From assembly GCA_036971715.1 (NCBI GenBank), contig JAVHJL010000010.1, positions 868,001-932,000 of the forward strand: DNA of 64,000 nt, given 5' to 3'. Below the pieces are notes generated by a model that was not told the DNA's origin, made no database searches, and was given only the letters and a program-made list of their open reading frames with translations. Within the stretch, counting starts at the first letter, position 1; every line of letters starts with the position of its first letter. Below, piece by piece: positions 1-12,187 of this stretch. The DNA is from Arthrobotrys musiformis (Eukaryota > Ascomycota > Orbiliomycetes > Orbiliales > Orbiliaceae). A program made the translations under genes and the position numbers.

Positions 1-84
1 CATTTCAGTCATTTGCTCGGTCCTATATATCCCGGCCGTCGTCAAGACAAACAAGAGGGTAAAATTGGAAGAAAGTAGAGGAGT

Positions 85-768
85 CTACTCTGCCTCTTGG
101 TGCCTCTTCTCCAACAATCGCTTGTACTCTTTCGGGTCTTCATCCCAGAGCTGTGCAGCCTGGCCGTTCAAAGGAGACTTGTTGTTTGGCTCACCGAGGA
201 GACTCTGGAGGGACAGGAGGATCGACTGAACGTTGTAAACGGCAGACCACTTGTCCTTGAGAATATCGAGGCAGATACGACCGGCCATGTCGACGTTCGG
301 GTGGAACATTGGGGTGGTGAAGATGACGGTTGGTGGTTGGAGAGGGTAGTCACCGGGGAAGGTGAAGGAGAGTTTGAAGTTCTTGCCAGCTGTAACAAAT
401 AAAAACCACGCATGGAGGTTAGTAGCTCGCTCGAAAGCTTAAAGACGGGGTGTTTGAAGGTATGAGCGTACCGAAGTAGGTATCATCTGGGCCGGCGATG
501 GTAGCAGTCCATTTGAGGAGGTTGCACGGATCATCTGGGAAAGCGGAGATGCCAGGAGAAGGAGACATCATGAGCTGCATGAGTTCCTTTTGGAGCCTAG
601 ACACCGAATCTCAACATTAGCACCCTTTCCCATCTCTTCCAATATCCTAGACACATCTAGGAGAGGTATGTCGTATGTATGGAGGTGAGAAGGTCCGTAC
701 CTCTTGGTGACATTTGTGGTATTCGAGCTGCCGGCCGCGGGAGCGACTGTGGAAGAAGAGACACTCAT
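85..768 (-). CDS. ubc11: Ubiquitin-conjugating enzyme E2, APC/C type (Ubc11 / UBE2C family)
   Basis: Ubiquitin-conjugating enzyme that would charge ubiquitin for the anaphase-promoting complex and drive cyclin destruction. Three exons read on the minus strand: 768-701, 596-472 and 389-85. They give 165 residues with intact frame and GT/AG sites. The fold shows the HPN motif (residues 94-96) and the active-site Cys104 in ICLDILKDKWSA, followed by SLLGEPNNKSPLN. This last stretch is closest to UBE2C/Ubc11, which has an ICLDILK core and SLLGEPN. A short Ser/Thr-rich N-terminal extension precedes the core, as in UBE2C. The start at 768 is the only ATG in frame before the first exon's conserved part. 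It is divergent from the Chk1 gene with 550 bp between the start codons. The assignment to E2 is very secure; the choice of Ubc11 over other E2s rests on motif similarity recalled without a database search. Confidence 0.9.
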
Positions 769-1318
769 GATGATGATGATGATGCTTGGTAGAACGATGA
801 CGAGAGCAGTGAATAGAAAAGAAAAGAAAGAAAGAAAGATCAGAGAGATATGCCTGCCTGCCTGCTTGATGCTCGAATGTGTCTCGACTGGAAGTCCGAG
901 AGGGAGAGAAAGAGGACGTTTTATGCTGCGGACCGGGTGCAGCTGGTGGTTGTGGTGGTTGCGGTGGTGGGTTTACGTTTGTTTAAGAAGCTTCCCTTCC
1001 TTCCCTTCTTTCCCTTCTTTTCTTTTCTTTTCCTTCCCTTTGCGACAGACCAAAACAACAAACTGACAGCGGCTGTTGTCCCCTCAACTCAACCCAACGC
1101 AAACACAGCTTCTACACAAGCTGGATTCGAATTAGCTACCGAAACGTGCTCTCGCGTGTCCTCGCGTTCTGCGGTTTTGGCCAACCTCCACGAGTAAAGC
1201 TATAAATCGAAATCCAGACGTGATTGAGTGCAGTGCAGTTGCAGTGATCGTGATTGCATTGATCGTGATAGCAGCTGCAGATTTATCCAGCTAGTTAGCC
1301 GGGGTAATACAAGCAAGC
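769..1318. promoter_or_regulatory. Shared divergent promoter of the Ubc11-like and Chk1 genes
   Basis: These 550 bp separate the two start codons of a head-to-head pair and must carry both core promoters. Near the Ubc11 start the plus strand has short ATG-type microsatellite runs and a T/C-rich tract (about 985-1045). Two CGCGT pentamers lie at 1153-1157 and 1163-1167, ten bases apart. CGCGT is the core of the MCB box bound by MBF-type factors at G1/S genes in yeasts. Their role here is inference. Confidence 0.45.
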
Positions 1319-3488
1319 ATGGCTCAGGTAAGGTATCACAGCTTCAAGCACGGACCACAAAAAAATGGTTTATAACTGACAAGGATATTATCTCTCCACT
1401 CTCAGCCACCTCACAGTCAGTTGGCACCGTTGCCCACAAATCTCCCGTTCGATCTTGTGTCAGAAACTCTTGGTCGTGGTGCCTATGCTTTGTACGTGTT
1501 CCTTCCCCCCGTCTCTATTCTGTTCAATATTCATGAATATCAGACTAATATAAAAATAATCGTTTTATATATATATCAGTGTTCGCAAGGGGAAAGACCC
1601 AGGAAGTGGCACCGTGTGTGCCGTCAAGTTCATTCACAAGCAATACTCTGAGAAGTATGGCAACATTACTCCCAAGCAACTTCTTATGGAAGTCGGCCTG
1701 CACCAGCATGTCGGTGCCCATAAGAATGTCATTCAATTCTACGCCAGTGGCGAGAGCACCATCTGGCGCTGGATCGCTATGGAATTCGCGGATGGTGGCG
1801 ACCTCTTCGATAAAATAGGTACGCCCAGAGTCAAAATCCCTACTATCGGATCGGATTATTGATATGGGGTTATATAGAGGCCGACGTGGGTGTCCAGGAC
1901 GACATTGCACACTATTACTTCCGGCAGCTCCTCGCCGGCACGGAATTCATTCACACCAAGGGCGTCGCCCACCGAGACATAAAGCCGGAGAATATCCTCC
2001 TGGACTCAAACGGCGACCTCAAGATCGCCGACTTTGGCTTCGCAACCCTGTTTAAGCACAAAAACCAGGTCAAAAAGAGTACCCAGCTCGTCGGATCACC
2101 TCCATATGTCGCACCTGAGGTACGAACTATATGTAAATTCCTTATAATAATCACCCGGTGTAGTAGACGGACTGACACTAACTCCAGGCCCTCTCTCTTA
2201 TTTCATAAATACAATAGGTATCCGCAGGTAGAGGTTACATAGGCGACCAAGTCGACGTTTGGTCCTGCGGTGTCGTTCTCTTCGTCCTCTTGACAGGAAA
2301 CACACCCTGGGACGAACCGACCAGCCGATCACCAGAATACGTTCAATATAAATCCACCGGCGGGAATGCCACGTACGAGCCATGGCCCTCCGTCAAACCT
2401 GCCGTCAGACGTATGCCATCCCTCCACTCCATGGCCTTTTTAGAGTTAACACTTACAGAAAAATAGCCTTAATCCAGGCCATGATGGAAATCGATCCGGC
2501 CAAACGCTACACCGTCGACCAAATCAAATCCCACCCATGGTATAGAACCAACAACCCCCTCCTATCCGTCGACTCCCGCGCCAGGGGCATCATGCTTGCC
2601 ACCCGTCTAGTCGAAGGCCTCAAAGTCCCCCTAACCCAAGTCGCCGCCACCCCAGAAGACGACAACGACGGCGACGGCGACGACGAAGACGACGACATGG
2701 AATACGAAGAAGAAGACACCATAGTCGCCGACGACATTGACGCTTTCAACGAAAACATAAGCTCCTCAGCTACCGTCCAACCAGAACCAAGCTCCTCAGC
2801 CGCAACAGACATCATCCCCAACACCCAAGCACTAAGCGACGACATGGAATCCCTCACCCTGGACCCTGCAGACGTAAACCCAGAACTAAGCAGCCAACAA
2901 CCAAGCCAATACCTCCGCGACAAAGCCGCAAACGCCGCCCAAAACTTCGCAGCAAACCAACGACGACACCAATACCACTCCCAACAATCCTCATTCAGCA
3001 GCTACAACTACAACGACCAGCAGATCTTAGAATCCGTCAACGAAGACCCCTCGCAATCACAGTTTTCCGCACAACCGGCTGTACCGCTGACGTTAACTCA
3101 GGCAGCAAGGCAGTTCAATGATATCTGTCCCGCGGGACGGTTGACGAGGTTTTATACACTGTGGCCTTATTCCCGTTTACTCCCGCTTTTGCTTAGTAGC
3201 TTACGGAAGTCGGGAGTACCCGTGGATGAACGATGTTATGACGAAAACGTAGAGGAGTTGGAAAACCAGGGGGATACCGCGAAAATAAAGCTCAAAGCGA
3301 GGGACAGCAGGCAGTGTATTTTGACAGGAAGTCTGGGGATTGAGAGGGTTACTAGTGCGGAGGGGGATGGACTTTATGTGATTGGATTTGAAAAGGCTAG
3401 AGGGTGTCCGTTGGAGTGGAGGAGGTTGTTCAAGAGGGTTAGTTTACTTTGTCAGGAGGCGGTATTTAGAGGTAGAGGATTAGGTTGA
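1319..3488 (+). CDS. chk1: Checkpoint serine/threonine kinase Chk1
   Basis: DNA-damage and replication checkpoint kinase acting in the nucleus downstream of ATR/Mec1-Rad3. Six exons (1319-1327, 1406-1491, 1580-1818, 1878-2119, 2218-2410, 2467-3488) give 596 residues in continuous frame. The first exon is only nine bases (MAQ). The N-terminal kinase domain shows the glycine loop GRGAYAFV (26-33), Lys48 in CAVKF, HRDIKPEN with catalytic Asp145, DFG Asp163, then SPPYVAPE. VDVWSCGVVLFVLLTGNTPW is highly typical of Chk1. An acidic, low-complexity linker follows, rich in SQ/TQ pairs (about residues 313-466), the kind of site ATR-family kinases phosphorylate. The C-terminal part (from about residue 475) resembles the KA1-like regulatory region of Chk1. 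It is divergent from the Ubc11-like gene. Identity is very secure. Confidence 0.95.
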
Positions 3489-5953
3489 TTTTTGGACAAG
3501 GTCCTTATTTCATCGACGATTGCGAATGAGCGCTGTTTTTGTTTCTTTAACTATCATCTCCTGCAGCTGGTGGGGGAATTTTCGATTCAAAAGAACTACC
3601 AGTTAGCTCTGTACTCAAAGTCTTGTGCATCGTAGCCAAAAACGACGTTTATTCGCTGCACGGTTGCTGTTCGCATCTTTATCTTGCTATCTGTAATTAC
3701 ATATAAAGTAGCTTTGGCTTTATAATGATAATGTCAAAATATGTACCTAGGTATTTACATGGGTAAAATAAACGAATCCACACATCTCGATTGCATGAGT
3801 AGATCATTCCAAACGCCTTAGCTGACTATATTGAAAAAAACGTCAACCTCATAATTATATAAATTAATCCCTGCGGGGTATACAAGCTCCCAAGAGAATC
3901 CCATAAGATTTGCACCAGTAACCCTGCCCCCATAAGGACTTCCCAAAAGCTTCCTAGCACAAGCGATTTATACATCCGGTTATCGAAGCGCGAAGTAGAC
4001 TTCATTTCTTCCTCGCGACAGTCGATTTAAAATCTTCGGCTAAGCTATAGATATATCTCTTCGTGAACTTCTAGAATTCTGGGCTTAAACTTTTCATGGT
4101 CTGAGGTAACATATTCATGGAATGAAAGAAGTATTCCCTGATAGAAGCTAAATAGAAGGAGTTTAATATTGAGTTTTGCGTTCCATTTAAAAAACATCAC
4201 CTACAAATAATTAGATAAATATTTGCTAACTTAAATTCTCTTTGCTATATAACATCCATTATTACCAATTTATCATTATAATCATTGTGTCTTTGTGCAT
4301 GTGCCTGCGTTAAGTTTGGGTTTTGATGTTGGCTTATGCACGAGAATGGTTAATTGGCTTCGAACCCGCGGTTGTTATTACCGGGGTTCTGCTAAATGGG
4401 GTGTATATTGGTCTCGTACATAGACGTCACAAGCGGATACTTAAGGTGTATATAGATTTCTGGACCGTCTTCCGAGATATCTGGGTGGGTATATATTAGA
4501 TCGCTTGGGCGCTTTGAAAAATATGTAAAGTGCAATTTGCAAGTGCCTTAGAGACTGGTTATTTCCTAAGGCCCAGTTGTATTTGATATCTGTATCCTCA
4601 TGTCCAAACTCGAATGAGTGGAAACCAGGATCGACATTTCCCCCCGCACTAGAGCTGGAACCCGTCCGATGATGTCTGAGTCTCAGCATTCTATCTGGAT
4701 TCATCACAGTGCTTCCGAAACCATGATTGTCGCCGTTGGATCGATCGATTGTTTTCTCATATTCCGGGTTCCGCGGCGCAGGCCCGACCATCCCAGTCTT
4801 GTTGGTCTAGTGGTTTCTCCTTTCCCCTGCCTCCATTTTCCTCACAGGGAGTATATGTGTACATGTGTGTAAATCTATGCAGGCCATTACTGATAATGAA
4901 ATTGATCAAGTCTCGCGTGCACCGGGTCTATCCTTTCTTTTCCATTTATTATTTGTCGACCAGGCTCGCCTACCTGGTAAGCACATGAAAACAATTTCGT
5001 TCAATTGTATCAACCGCTTCGAATAGATAATCCATAGGATCCTTCCCGTGTCCGGGAAGTACATACTTATTCCGACCATGACTTTTAGCTAACCCAGAAG
5101 CTGCATAAATTGAAGAGCATTTGTAGCCTTCAGACTCATTCGTGCAGAATCAGTAGTGGGATTCTCCCTTATATATCGTAAGTAGTATATTGTAAGATGC
5201 ATTAGTTGGACAACGGCGCCCGCGTTTCCCAATTTCATATCGGCGCGGATTTCCTAAGTCGCCGCTCTGGCTTTGGTAGTATCGTATATTTGAGTCATGC
5301 CAATTGTGCAAGTTTTCGAAATTGTCAGGGTTCTACATATATTATATGCCGGTTGTTTATAATTTACTGCCCCTTTATCGGTATATGATATTTTGGAGTG
5401 AGGTCCCGACTCATGATTGAAGTCTCTCTTAATATATGTAGGTAAGGGTCCATCCAATATTCCGAGGAAAGGTTTTAGCGCACCAGTTAGTACTATGCAT
5501 ACCTTTGGTTTCGTTGCAGATGCGCGCCTGGGCTTTTAGGCTTAGACGAGTAAGTATATAATATAATATGCATCCCCGACTTTAAATTAAATATATCTTA
5601 TGGAGGGTGTTCATTCGAGGAGTACTCGGGTACTTCACCACCATGAGACGCATATCGTGAAAGTGAAGCGAAGCGGCGCAAGAGCTCATGCCGTGGAAGC
5701 CTTGAAGAGATGAAAGGCAAGGGTAACGACATTTTGCTTGTCTTTTGACTTGCGCTTGGGGTCGCTTATAGGTACTTTCAGACTTCTAGCTGGCGCGAAT
5801 CGCTTTAGATTGGATTATATTGTATCGTAGAACTTTTCCACATGCCAGAGTCTCCTTTTTCCTGTTTAAACTTCAACTGAGGAAATATCTATATTTGAGG
5901 TTCGTATAGCATGCCCTCTAGTATGTAGATATTTTATACTGAAGGAATAGAAA

Positions 5954-6021
5954 TTGGCTCCATTGGTCTTTAGCCATTGGTCTTTGGCCATTGATCTTTG
6001 GCTCCATTGGTCTTCAGCTCC
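5954..6021. repeat. Short degenerate tandem repeat (CATTGGTCTTTGGC-type unit)
   Basis: The words CCATTGGTCTT, CCATTGGTCTTTGG and CCATTGATCTTTGG follow each other, then CCATTGGTCTTCAG, with spacing of about 14-21 bases. This forms a small minisatellite of four to five imperfect copies. It lies in the gene-poor region and has no evident coding role. Confidence 0.6.
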
Positions 6022-8814
6022 AAGAGTTTCGGGGTTCGAATTCGAATATTCTGGTATGGGCACCCTGGTGGTCTGGGTACGAAACAAGGGTATGGGCTGT
6101 TGGGACTGCCGATATCGATTTCGATCCGCTCTACTGGCTTCAATATCCCATGCTACCTGGTACATGCAAGTGTCCTCGAAGCCCCTGCTTCCAAAGTAAA
6201 TTTTTTAGAGTTTGTATAAATAGTACTGGCTATTGAAAGAATATCGAAGAAGTTCTCTTGGAGCATACAAGGGAAACCAGAATTTGGTTCTTCGGTCCAT
6301 AGCTTTCGACTGACTAATAAACGAAAAAGTCAGCGCGCGAAACTAGAAAATAACATTATATATGTTATGAATTCCTTACCTTGTAAGACTTCATCGCTAG
6401 TACGAGTCCTAGCTTAGACTATGGGCGTTTATTTGTTCTTTAAGTTGACATGAGGGTCAACGCGTCACTTGAGCGACTTGAAGAACCCTTTTCCCTGAAT
6501 TCGAACCTGTTTCGTCAATTACTTCGAAACTTTCAATCGAGGAACCAGCCTTTAACGGACAAGGAGCAGAACCGAGTCCATAAGTTGGGTGTATTATTTA
6601 GCTAGTGTAGTTGTATATATGGTTCCAAGCCCAAACATTGAATATTCATCAAAGCCGGTACTATCTTCTTGAATATAAAATATCTGAGCGGTCGTCTGAA
6701 ATTCAAAGGTGGGCTTGCAATGATATTCTCTCGTAGGCGGTATTCCGCCTTTTCTGTACCCACAACAACCAAGATATCCCATCCGGGGTCTCTCTCCAGA
6801 AGGCTAGAAAGGAAGACAGATCAATAAAAATTCGAACTGGCAGGTCAGAGTTAGACGTATATCGACCTGTTGGGCAAGTCGTGTGGAATATATAATTTAT
6901 GGGTAATATATAATCGTGGTGTAATGTTTAGCTCTTCGATGCATGTCGTGGCTTGCTTCGCTGCACGCACCCCGGTATGAATCTCCATAGAAGAGATGAT
7001 AGCGATGAAATTAAGGTGCATGCCTTCAGACTGGCTGGCAAAACTCGCCGCACATTCGGGAGAACCTGCTGCATGGCTTTAAAGCTGTTAGTAAATAAAG
7101 GTATTGATTACTAGCAAAAGCTCGCGTGATGACATACATATTTCGCAAAAAGGCTTTGCATTTGCGTATTACCCCATTGCTTGGTCCATGTCAAAATTTT
7201 GGTCACAAGACGGATTCAAACCAGTCTCACCTCCTAGCTAGCCATCAAGTAAACAAATTAACACAATGGTAGCCGGCTGCATCAACAAGCTCATTCGTGA
7301 CTGCGGACATCATAACGCGATTACTGACAACTGGCTGATAAAACCAGCTGCATCTTTTGCGGCGACTACTTGAGTTGGAAGACTGGCGAGCCCATCACCC
7401 TTTCGTACTCGCGATCTGCTTCTCCGGAAAACAGATTTTCATCTGTGGATAAGTATGTATATATTCAGTCGTGTAATTTTCATATGCAAAATCTCTCTGC
7501 CGTACGAATACCCTATTAATTATAAAAATTAATTCCAGCTCTCGATCTATCTTCGGATTTCTTTCTCTTGTTTGCTAGCAAATGGACGTGTGACTAACCT
7601 TCGTGTTTTCATAGCCTAATACTTCCAGCATAGTTCGAACCCTTTAACTTTGGTATGGAGTCATGTTGTATCTTTGGTAGGCCAAAGAAATCCTATTATT
7701 TCATAAAAGCAGCTTGTCTCCTGCGCAGCACCACCCTCTGGGTGGTAGAAGTAGCTGGAACTTTTGTGTCCCTAGAATCTTGTGGGGGTGTTTGTGCGGC
7801 ACGAAATGGTTGCTTCTGTAATGTTCTATTTATCTCCATTGATATCCATCTCTTGACAAATACTACCCATTGTGCAATTTGAATGGGTATTGTGTGATCG
7901 TCGAGACAGCGGTTGAGGGAGGGTATATATTGTACCACTATACTGTTGGATTTGGGTACATGCATCAGCATATGATCACCGACTAAGAGACGATAAAAAC
8001 CACGATGCGTAGTGCGTATTCTGGATAGCGATCCCCGTGAATATTTGCGTCCATCTCGTTTTGGAAAGGCTAATACTGCTAGCCTCGAATCTATACACCG
8101 CTATATTTTCGACAGTCAGAACCGAATGCGATTAGCCATCAAACTTGACGAATAACGGCCTTCAGTATCGATAAATATATTGTCGATTCTCATGCTTTTG
8201 GAGAATTTATAGTCCTCGGTGAGGACATTTCTCAGATTTTGTCAAAGCGTTTAGAGCTGGCGAAACCATTCTTGTCTTTGAAAATTCTTTGAGCGGCCGG
8301 CTACGGTCCCTGATCATAACGCTCTCCCGAGGGTGTCGGGTGGTAATCGAAGGGTGAATGGTAATAGGACTGCATCCAAAGAGCGTATTTCACATGATGC
8401 GAAATATGGGAGGTTGTTATAAATAAGGGCTCGGAAAGCCTTATAGAAATATAGTTGAATTTTCGAGATAAAACTTCCGCCGTAGATAATGTGTTCATAT
8501 GTCATTCGACAGTTTATATTCAGGTCGGTCATGAATATCTCGTACCAGCCTGGGGTTTCAGGAGATCAAAACTCCTTATATCGTCACAAAACAAATAAAG
8601 GAGGTTTCTATACAGATAATTTCATAAAGTTAGTGAAAAGGTTTCCTTAGGAAAGCTAGTTTGAAAGGATGGTACTTACGAAAGTGTTCTTGTCTGAGTT
8701 GTTAACCTAAAACCCATATTCGAAAGTTGGACGGGGAAGGATTTGAAAAGGGTCTAAGGCTGCATGCCAGACCAGATGGCTTGCGGTTTTGTATATACAT
8801 AGCCGCCGCCACCT

Positions 8815-8880
8815 CTTGCCTGGTCTTTCCAGTACTTTCCAGACTACTCCTGCCTAGTCTTTCCAGCCTTCCCCTGCCCA
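8815..8880. repeat. Imperfect duplication of a CCTG(C)CTxGTCTTTCCAG word
   Basis: Near-identical words TGCCTGGTCTTTCCAG and TGCCTAGTCTTTCCAG occur about 32 bases apart, with further TTTCCAG and CCTGCC fragments between and after. A short local duplication in non-coding sequence. Confidence 0.4.
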
Positions 8881-10524
8881 CACACTACATGATAACTTTC
8901 CAGTAGAATGGAAGGGTAACATGTAGCGTGGACCTACAGGATTCTAGAACGACTCGACTGATCTGGTTGAATCTGTCATCGATATCTCGTTCCAACAAAA
9001 AGAATAGACAAGAGTATTCAGGAAACCGCAGGTTTGTCGAGGTCACCAATATTGCAAATATACGCATATCGGTGCTGAGTAGAACCCACAATATGCGTAT
9101 GCAATTATAATCCACAGGGCGAAGTAAGCCGGAACTGACGCGCAAGATGGTAATACTTTAGAAGTTTAACCATTTTCTTTCAAATGTGCAATATTTGTCG
9201 AGTCTGACTGCAATAGGTACCGAGGCTAACTATACGCTTGGTATATCAGGATTTCGAGTAGCCTCCAGGCAATCCTACCCCCCGCGACGCCCAGGCCGTG
9301 ATGTTTTCTCTTTCAGCTCCCTCCATGGAGGGGCTGCGGCTAAAGGTTCGAAACTGCGTGGGCTATTTCTCTTGTTATGTTAGATATAAGTATTAAATGG
9401 GACAAAATATTGATTTCCCTAGGCGTCATACGTACCTAAGGCTATCCGAGCTAAGTATGAAGCGAATTTAGGGTTTCTCAACCTCCTATATTCCCCATAT
9501 GACTAGAAACCTCAATTAAAACCCTTTCAACAATCGCTGCAGTATACGCATTTGTCCTTAGATAGATATGAATATACGGCCCTGTATCTATTGGTAGCCT
9601 CGGGATGTTCGTGCCCTTTTGGTTGATAAACACCCCATGAAGGGAACCTAGCTACAGTATCTAATATGAAAAATATATTAAGATTTGCTCCATAGATATT
9701 TATGATTAGGTAGGTGGAGATATACTTACCACAGGGATTCGGCTCTCTACCCTGTGAAACCACTTCTATCCGATTTTCAGATTGCTCCTTATATTGAAAA
9801 TGCTCTCGTTGTCTTGCGTTTTGCATGTAGAGTTTTATCATTTACAGTCCCTTGATGTATTGTTTTCGAAGAGTATTTTGCCTATCATAATCCATTAGTC
9901 CTGTATTCCGATGCAATGTCTGGATCCAAGCTGTGGGTTTCACCTTTTAGATACGCAATTGTGAATGTTAACCGCAGCCCAGCTTACGCAGATAACTGGG
10001 CGCAAGCAAGGAGGCAGCTGTGGATGTGAGATCGGGAGGATTGAGATTTGCATAGGAGTCAGGGTTTACACCCTTCCCGTCTGTCCACCTCAAATCCCAT
10101 TTTTTTGTACCTGTGACATGGTCCATAAGCAGGACCAGAAGTCTTCATCGAATCGTTCATTGTATTCTTCTATACCCTTGGCTATTTGGGACTTCCTTCA
10201 GTTCTCCGAAGCTGGAAATCGCCAAATAAACAAAATTTGCAGCCCGGGGGGTGTAAATATACCTCCCCTGGTTTGGAGTCTCGGGGTCCCTCTCATGGAG
10301 GGAGGGAAACCCCTCTCTTAGTCTACCGGTAACTGTGGCCGTTATCTTTTCGAGGCAAGTTACCAGAGCGCTAAGGTCTCACCGGAAGAACTTCATATCC
10401 CGCTCCCGGCACACTTTTCATCTTTCATCTTCTGTAATATATTACTTTCGCATTCTGTTTCTTCCTGTTCACTTCAAGGTCAGCTACTACGAACTTTGCT
10501 TGATTCCCGCCAGTGACTTTGCTT

Positions 10525-11897
10525 TCACGTCCGGAGTCGAGACGGTCCCCCGATATTCTGAACTAGCAGATCACTGCTTGACAAATTACACCCTAGCGGG
10601 GCGATATGCGAGGAAACATCGTAGGATAGGTTCGGCCGTTCATGCTTCCAGTTTTTCGCATATTTAAAGTATATCTTGCCGTTTCTTCGTGAATACAAAG
10701 GAGTAGGCAAGGAAGCATCGTAGGCTCGGGTAACCCCAAGCCTTTCGAGCTCACTTTTCATTGCGCATGTTGAGAGATACCCTGCAGCAGCGGCTGGCAA
10801 TCCCAAATTGGCTTTGCCACCGCTCGTATATTTCGTCATAAAGCCATTTTGAATACTTTTGGCCTTGCTGCTCCTGTGCTCGAGTCAGAATAGAAGCTGA
10901 AGCATATGATTTTGAGGACTGCTGAAGCTTTAGCATTAATAATATCCACCATAGCCTGGGAGCCGAGATATCCAGTAGGGATCCACCCGGCGCATTGTCA
11001 AGTGCTGTTGTTAGGTATATATTAGCCCCCCGCGAGACTACATTGGCCGGTTGTAATCCCACGACGTCTGTTGTACGTGATCACGCATAAACGGCTAATC
11101 GTTCATCTTCATAAACGTCGGCCATACAATGGGAACTTGGGCGAATACAGTGGTATCTATAACTCGCGCAACAATTATTTTATCGATCTTATAACCAGCC
11201 TGCCACCCCAATAGGATACCAAAGGACTTGTCAAAATTAATCGACAGTCCCACCAGAGCAGCCAGTTGATATAGATCCCATATTTTCCTTTTTATTCCAT
11301 CTAATGTTGTCGAGAATAGAATAATATCATCTGCTAACGCCAGTTGTGGAATAGGAACAGAATCCAGGATCGGGTCATCGGTGTCTCCTGCAATCAAATC
11401 ATATATGTATATGATAAATAGCAGTGGGGAAATTGGATCCCCTTGCATCACTCCTGAGGTAACCGATATTAGTTCTGAGAATCCCGACAGGTAGCCCGTA
11501 ACTTTTCGCAATCCTTTTCGTCGACGATATGACTGTGGTGATATCCTCACGATTTTGTCACGAAGCGGGGATTTTCATCCCTACGCTTCTTTTGTGTATT
11601 CCTCCAGCATGTTTTTATTCTTTTGTCCCTCCTTCGAGCTCCTTTTTGAAGCTCGTAAATGTTTATTGTAGTTCTTATCATAAATCCACAGTCAATAGTG
11701 CAGCGCTGTCCACCAGCAGCTGGTTTGATTTTGTCGTGTATTTCTACTTTATCATCGACTTCAATGATATTTGCTAATTTCTCCAAACATAGCAGTGGCA
11801 AAAATAGTATACCATGCGTATTGATTGGCGCACATGGTACTTGAACGTGGCCGCCTGCTGGGATAACCTGGGAGATATCAATCCCGCAAGCTTGCAC
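10525..11897 (-). mobile_element. Decayed non-LTR (LINE-like) retrotransposon relic
   Basis: Three consecutive minus-strand frames look like pieces of one broken element. The middle one (11550-11095) is a clear reverse-transcriptase fragment. The frame upstream (11897-11547) carries a Lys/Arg-rich tail, and the frames downstream (11062-10525) carry a WILLMLK...YDEIYERWQ stretch of the kind found C-terminal to LINE reverse transcriptases. Frames are offset from each other and interrupted by stops, so the element is dead. No long terminal repeats, poly-A tail or target-site duplication could be recognised, so the ends given are only the limits of protein-like signal. The boundaries could extend to roughly 10.3 and 12.5 kb. 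Confidence 0.6.
11095..11550 (-). pseudogene. Reverse-transcriptase fragment of a LINE-like element
   Basis: About 150 residues open on the minus strand. GVMQGDPISPLLFIIYI matches the family pattern G-x-x-QGDPLSPLLF. About 40 residues later LALADDIILFS matches the catalytic-loop pattern in which the canonical Tyr-Ala-Asp-Asp is replaced by Leu-Ala-Asp-Asp. It lacks the N-terminal fingers domain and an endonuclease in the same frame. The Tyr-to-Leu change fits decay of a dead copy. The family call is secure; the clade (Tad1-like or other) is not determined. Confidence 0.8.
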
Positions 11898-12017
11898 CTA
11901 GTCTCGAGGCCAGGCTTGCACCCAAGGAAAATGTTCCTGCTTCAAAAACCCCGACATAAAATTGTCCGCCAGATTGGCGATGATAGTTTCTTCACCTTCC
12001 GAGCCAGGCATTAAGCA

Positions 12018-12187
12018 TGTCAAACCCCTCGGGGTCGACGCCAGGATTGCGAAGCTCGATTGACCAGTTTCGATCCCTACGCGGGGACGCACCCACAATG
12101 CGCCCCGCGAGGGCACACACCAACCGATTTAACAGGTCGAACCCTTGCGGGTCGACACCAAGCTTTCGAAATCCGATTGGAAAGCCC
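12018..12187 (-). repeat. Two copies of a ~117-bp-spaced repeat encoding a GVDPxGFDxLN motif
   Basis: On the minus strand, segments translating as GVDPQGFDLLN and GVDPEGFDMLN recur at a spacing of 117 bp, i.e. 39 codons in the same frame. The DNA copies are diverged (plus-strand words CGGGTCGAC and CGGGGTCGAC followed by related A/C-rich text). The open frame reaches from about 12189 to 12000. This may be part of the neighbouring dead element or a separate decayed repeat protein; no domain is recognised. Confidence 0.5.

Larger units (their letters stand above)
3489..10300. other. Gene-poor AT-rich intergenic stretch
   Basis: About 6.8 kb with no ORF that I can support. Candidate frames are short, lack recognisable motifs and mostly begin without a convincing start. 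One minus-strand frame at 4441-4791 has a protein-like composition in its first two thirds (Ser-rich, GNVDPGFHSFEFG) but no recognisable domain or flanking exon, so I do not call it. The stretch has many TATA-like and AT-rich runs, several short repeats and no tRNA that folds. It may be decayed transposon sequence continuous with the retroelement relic that follows. Confidence 0.5.

Noticed and set aside
4441..4791. Minus-strand ORF of 116 residues with a protein-like composition
   Set aside because: No ATG with context, no recognisable domain, no splice partners, and it lies in an AT-rich gene desert.
4795..4830. GTTGGTCTAGTGGTTTCTCC, resembling the A box of tRNA-Asp/Glu
   Set aside because: No pairing acceptor stem, no anticodon arm and no B box follow within 80 bases.
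6030..6050. GGGGTTCGAATTC-type words (also near 4358, 6498 and 7630) that look like tRNA B boxes
   Set aside because: None has an A box at the right distance or pairing stems; such words arise by chance in AT-rich DNA.
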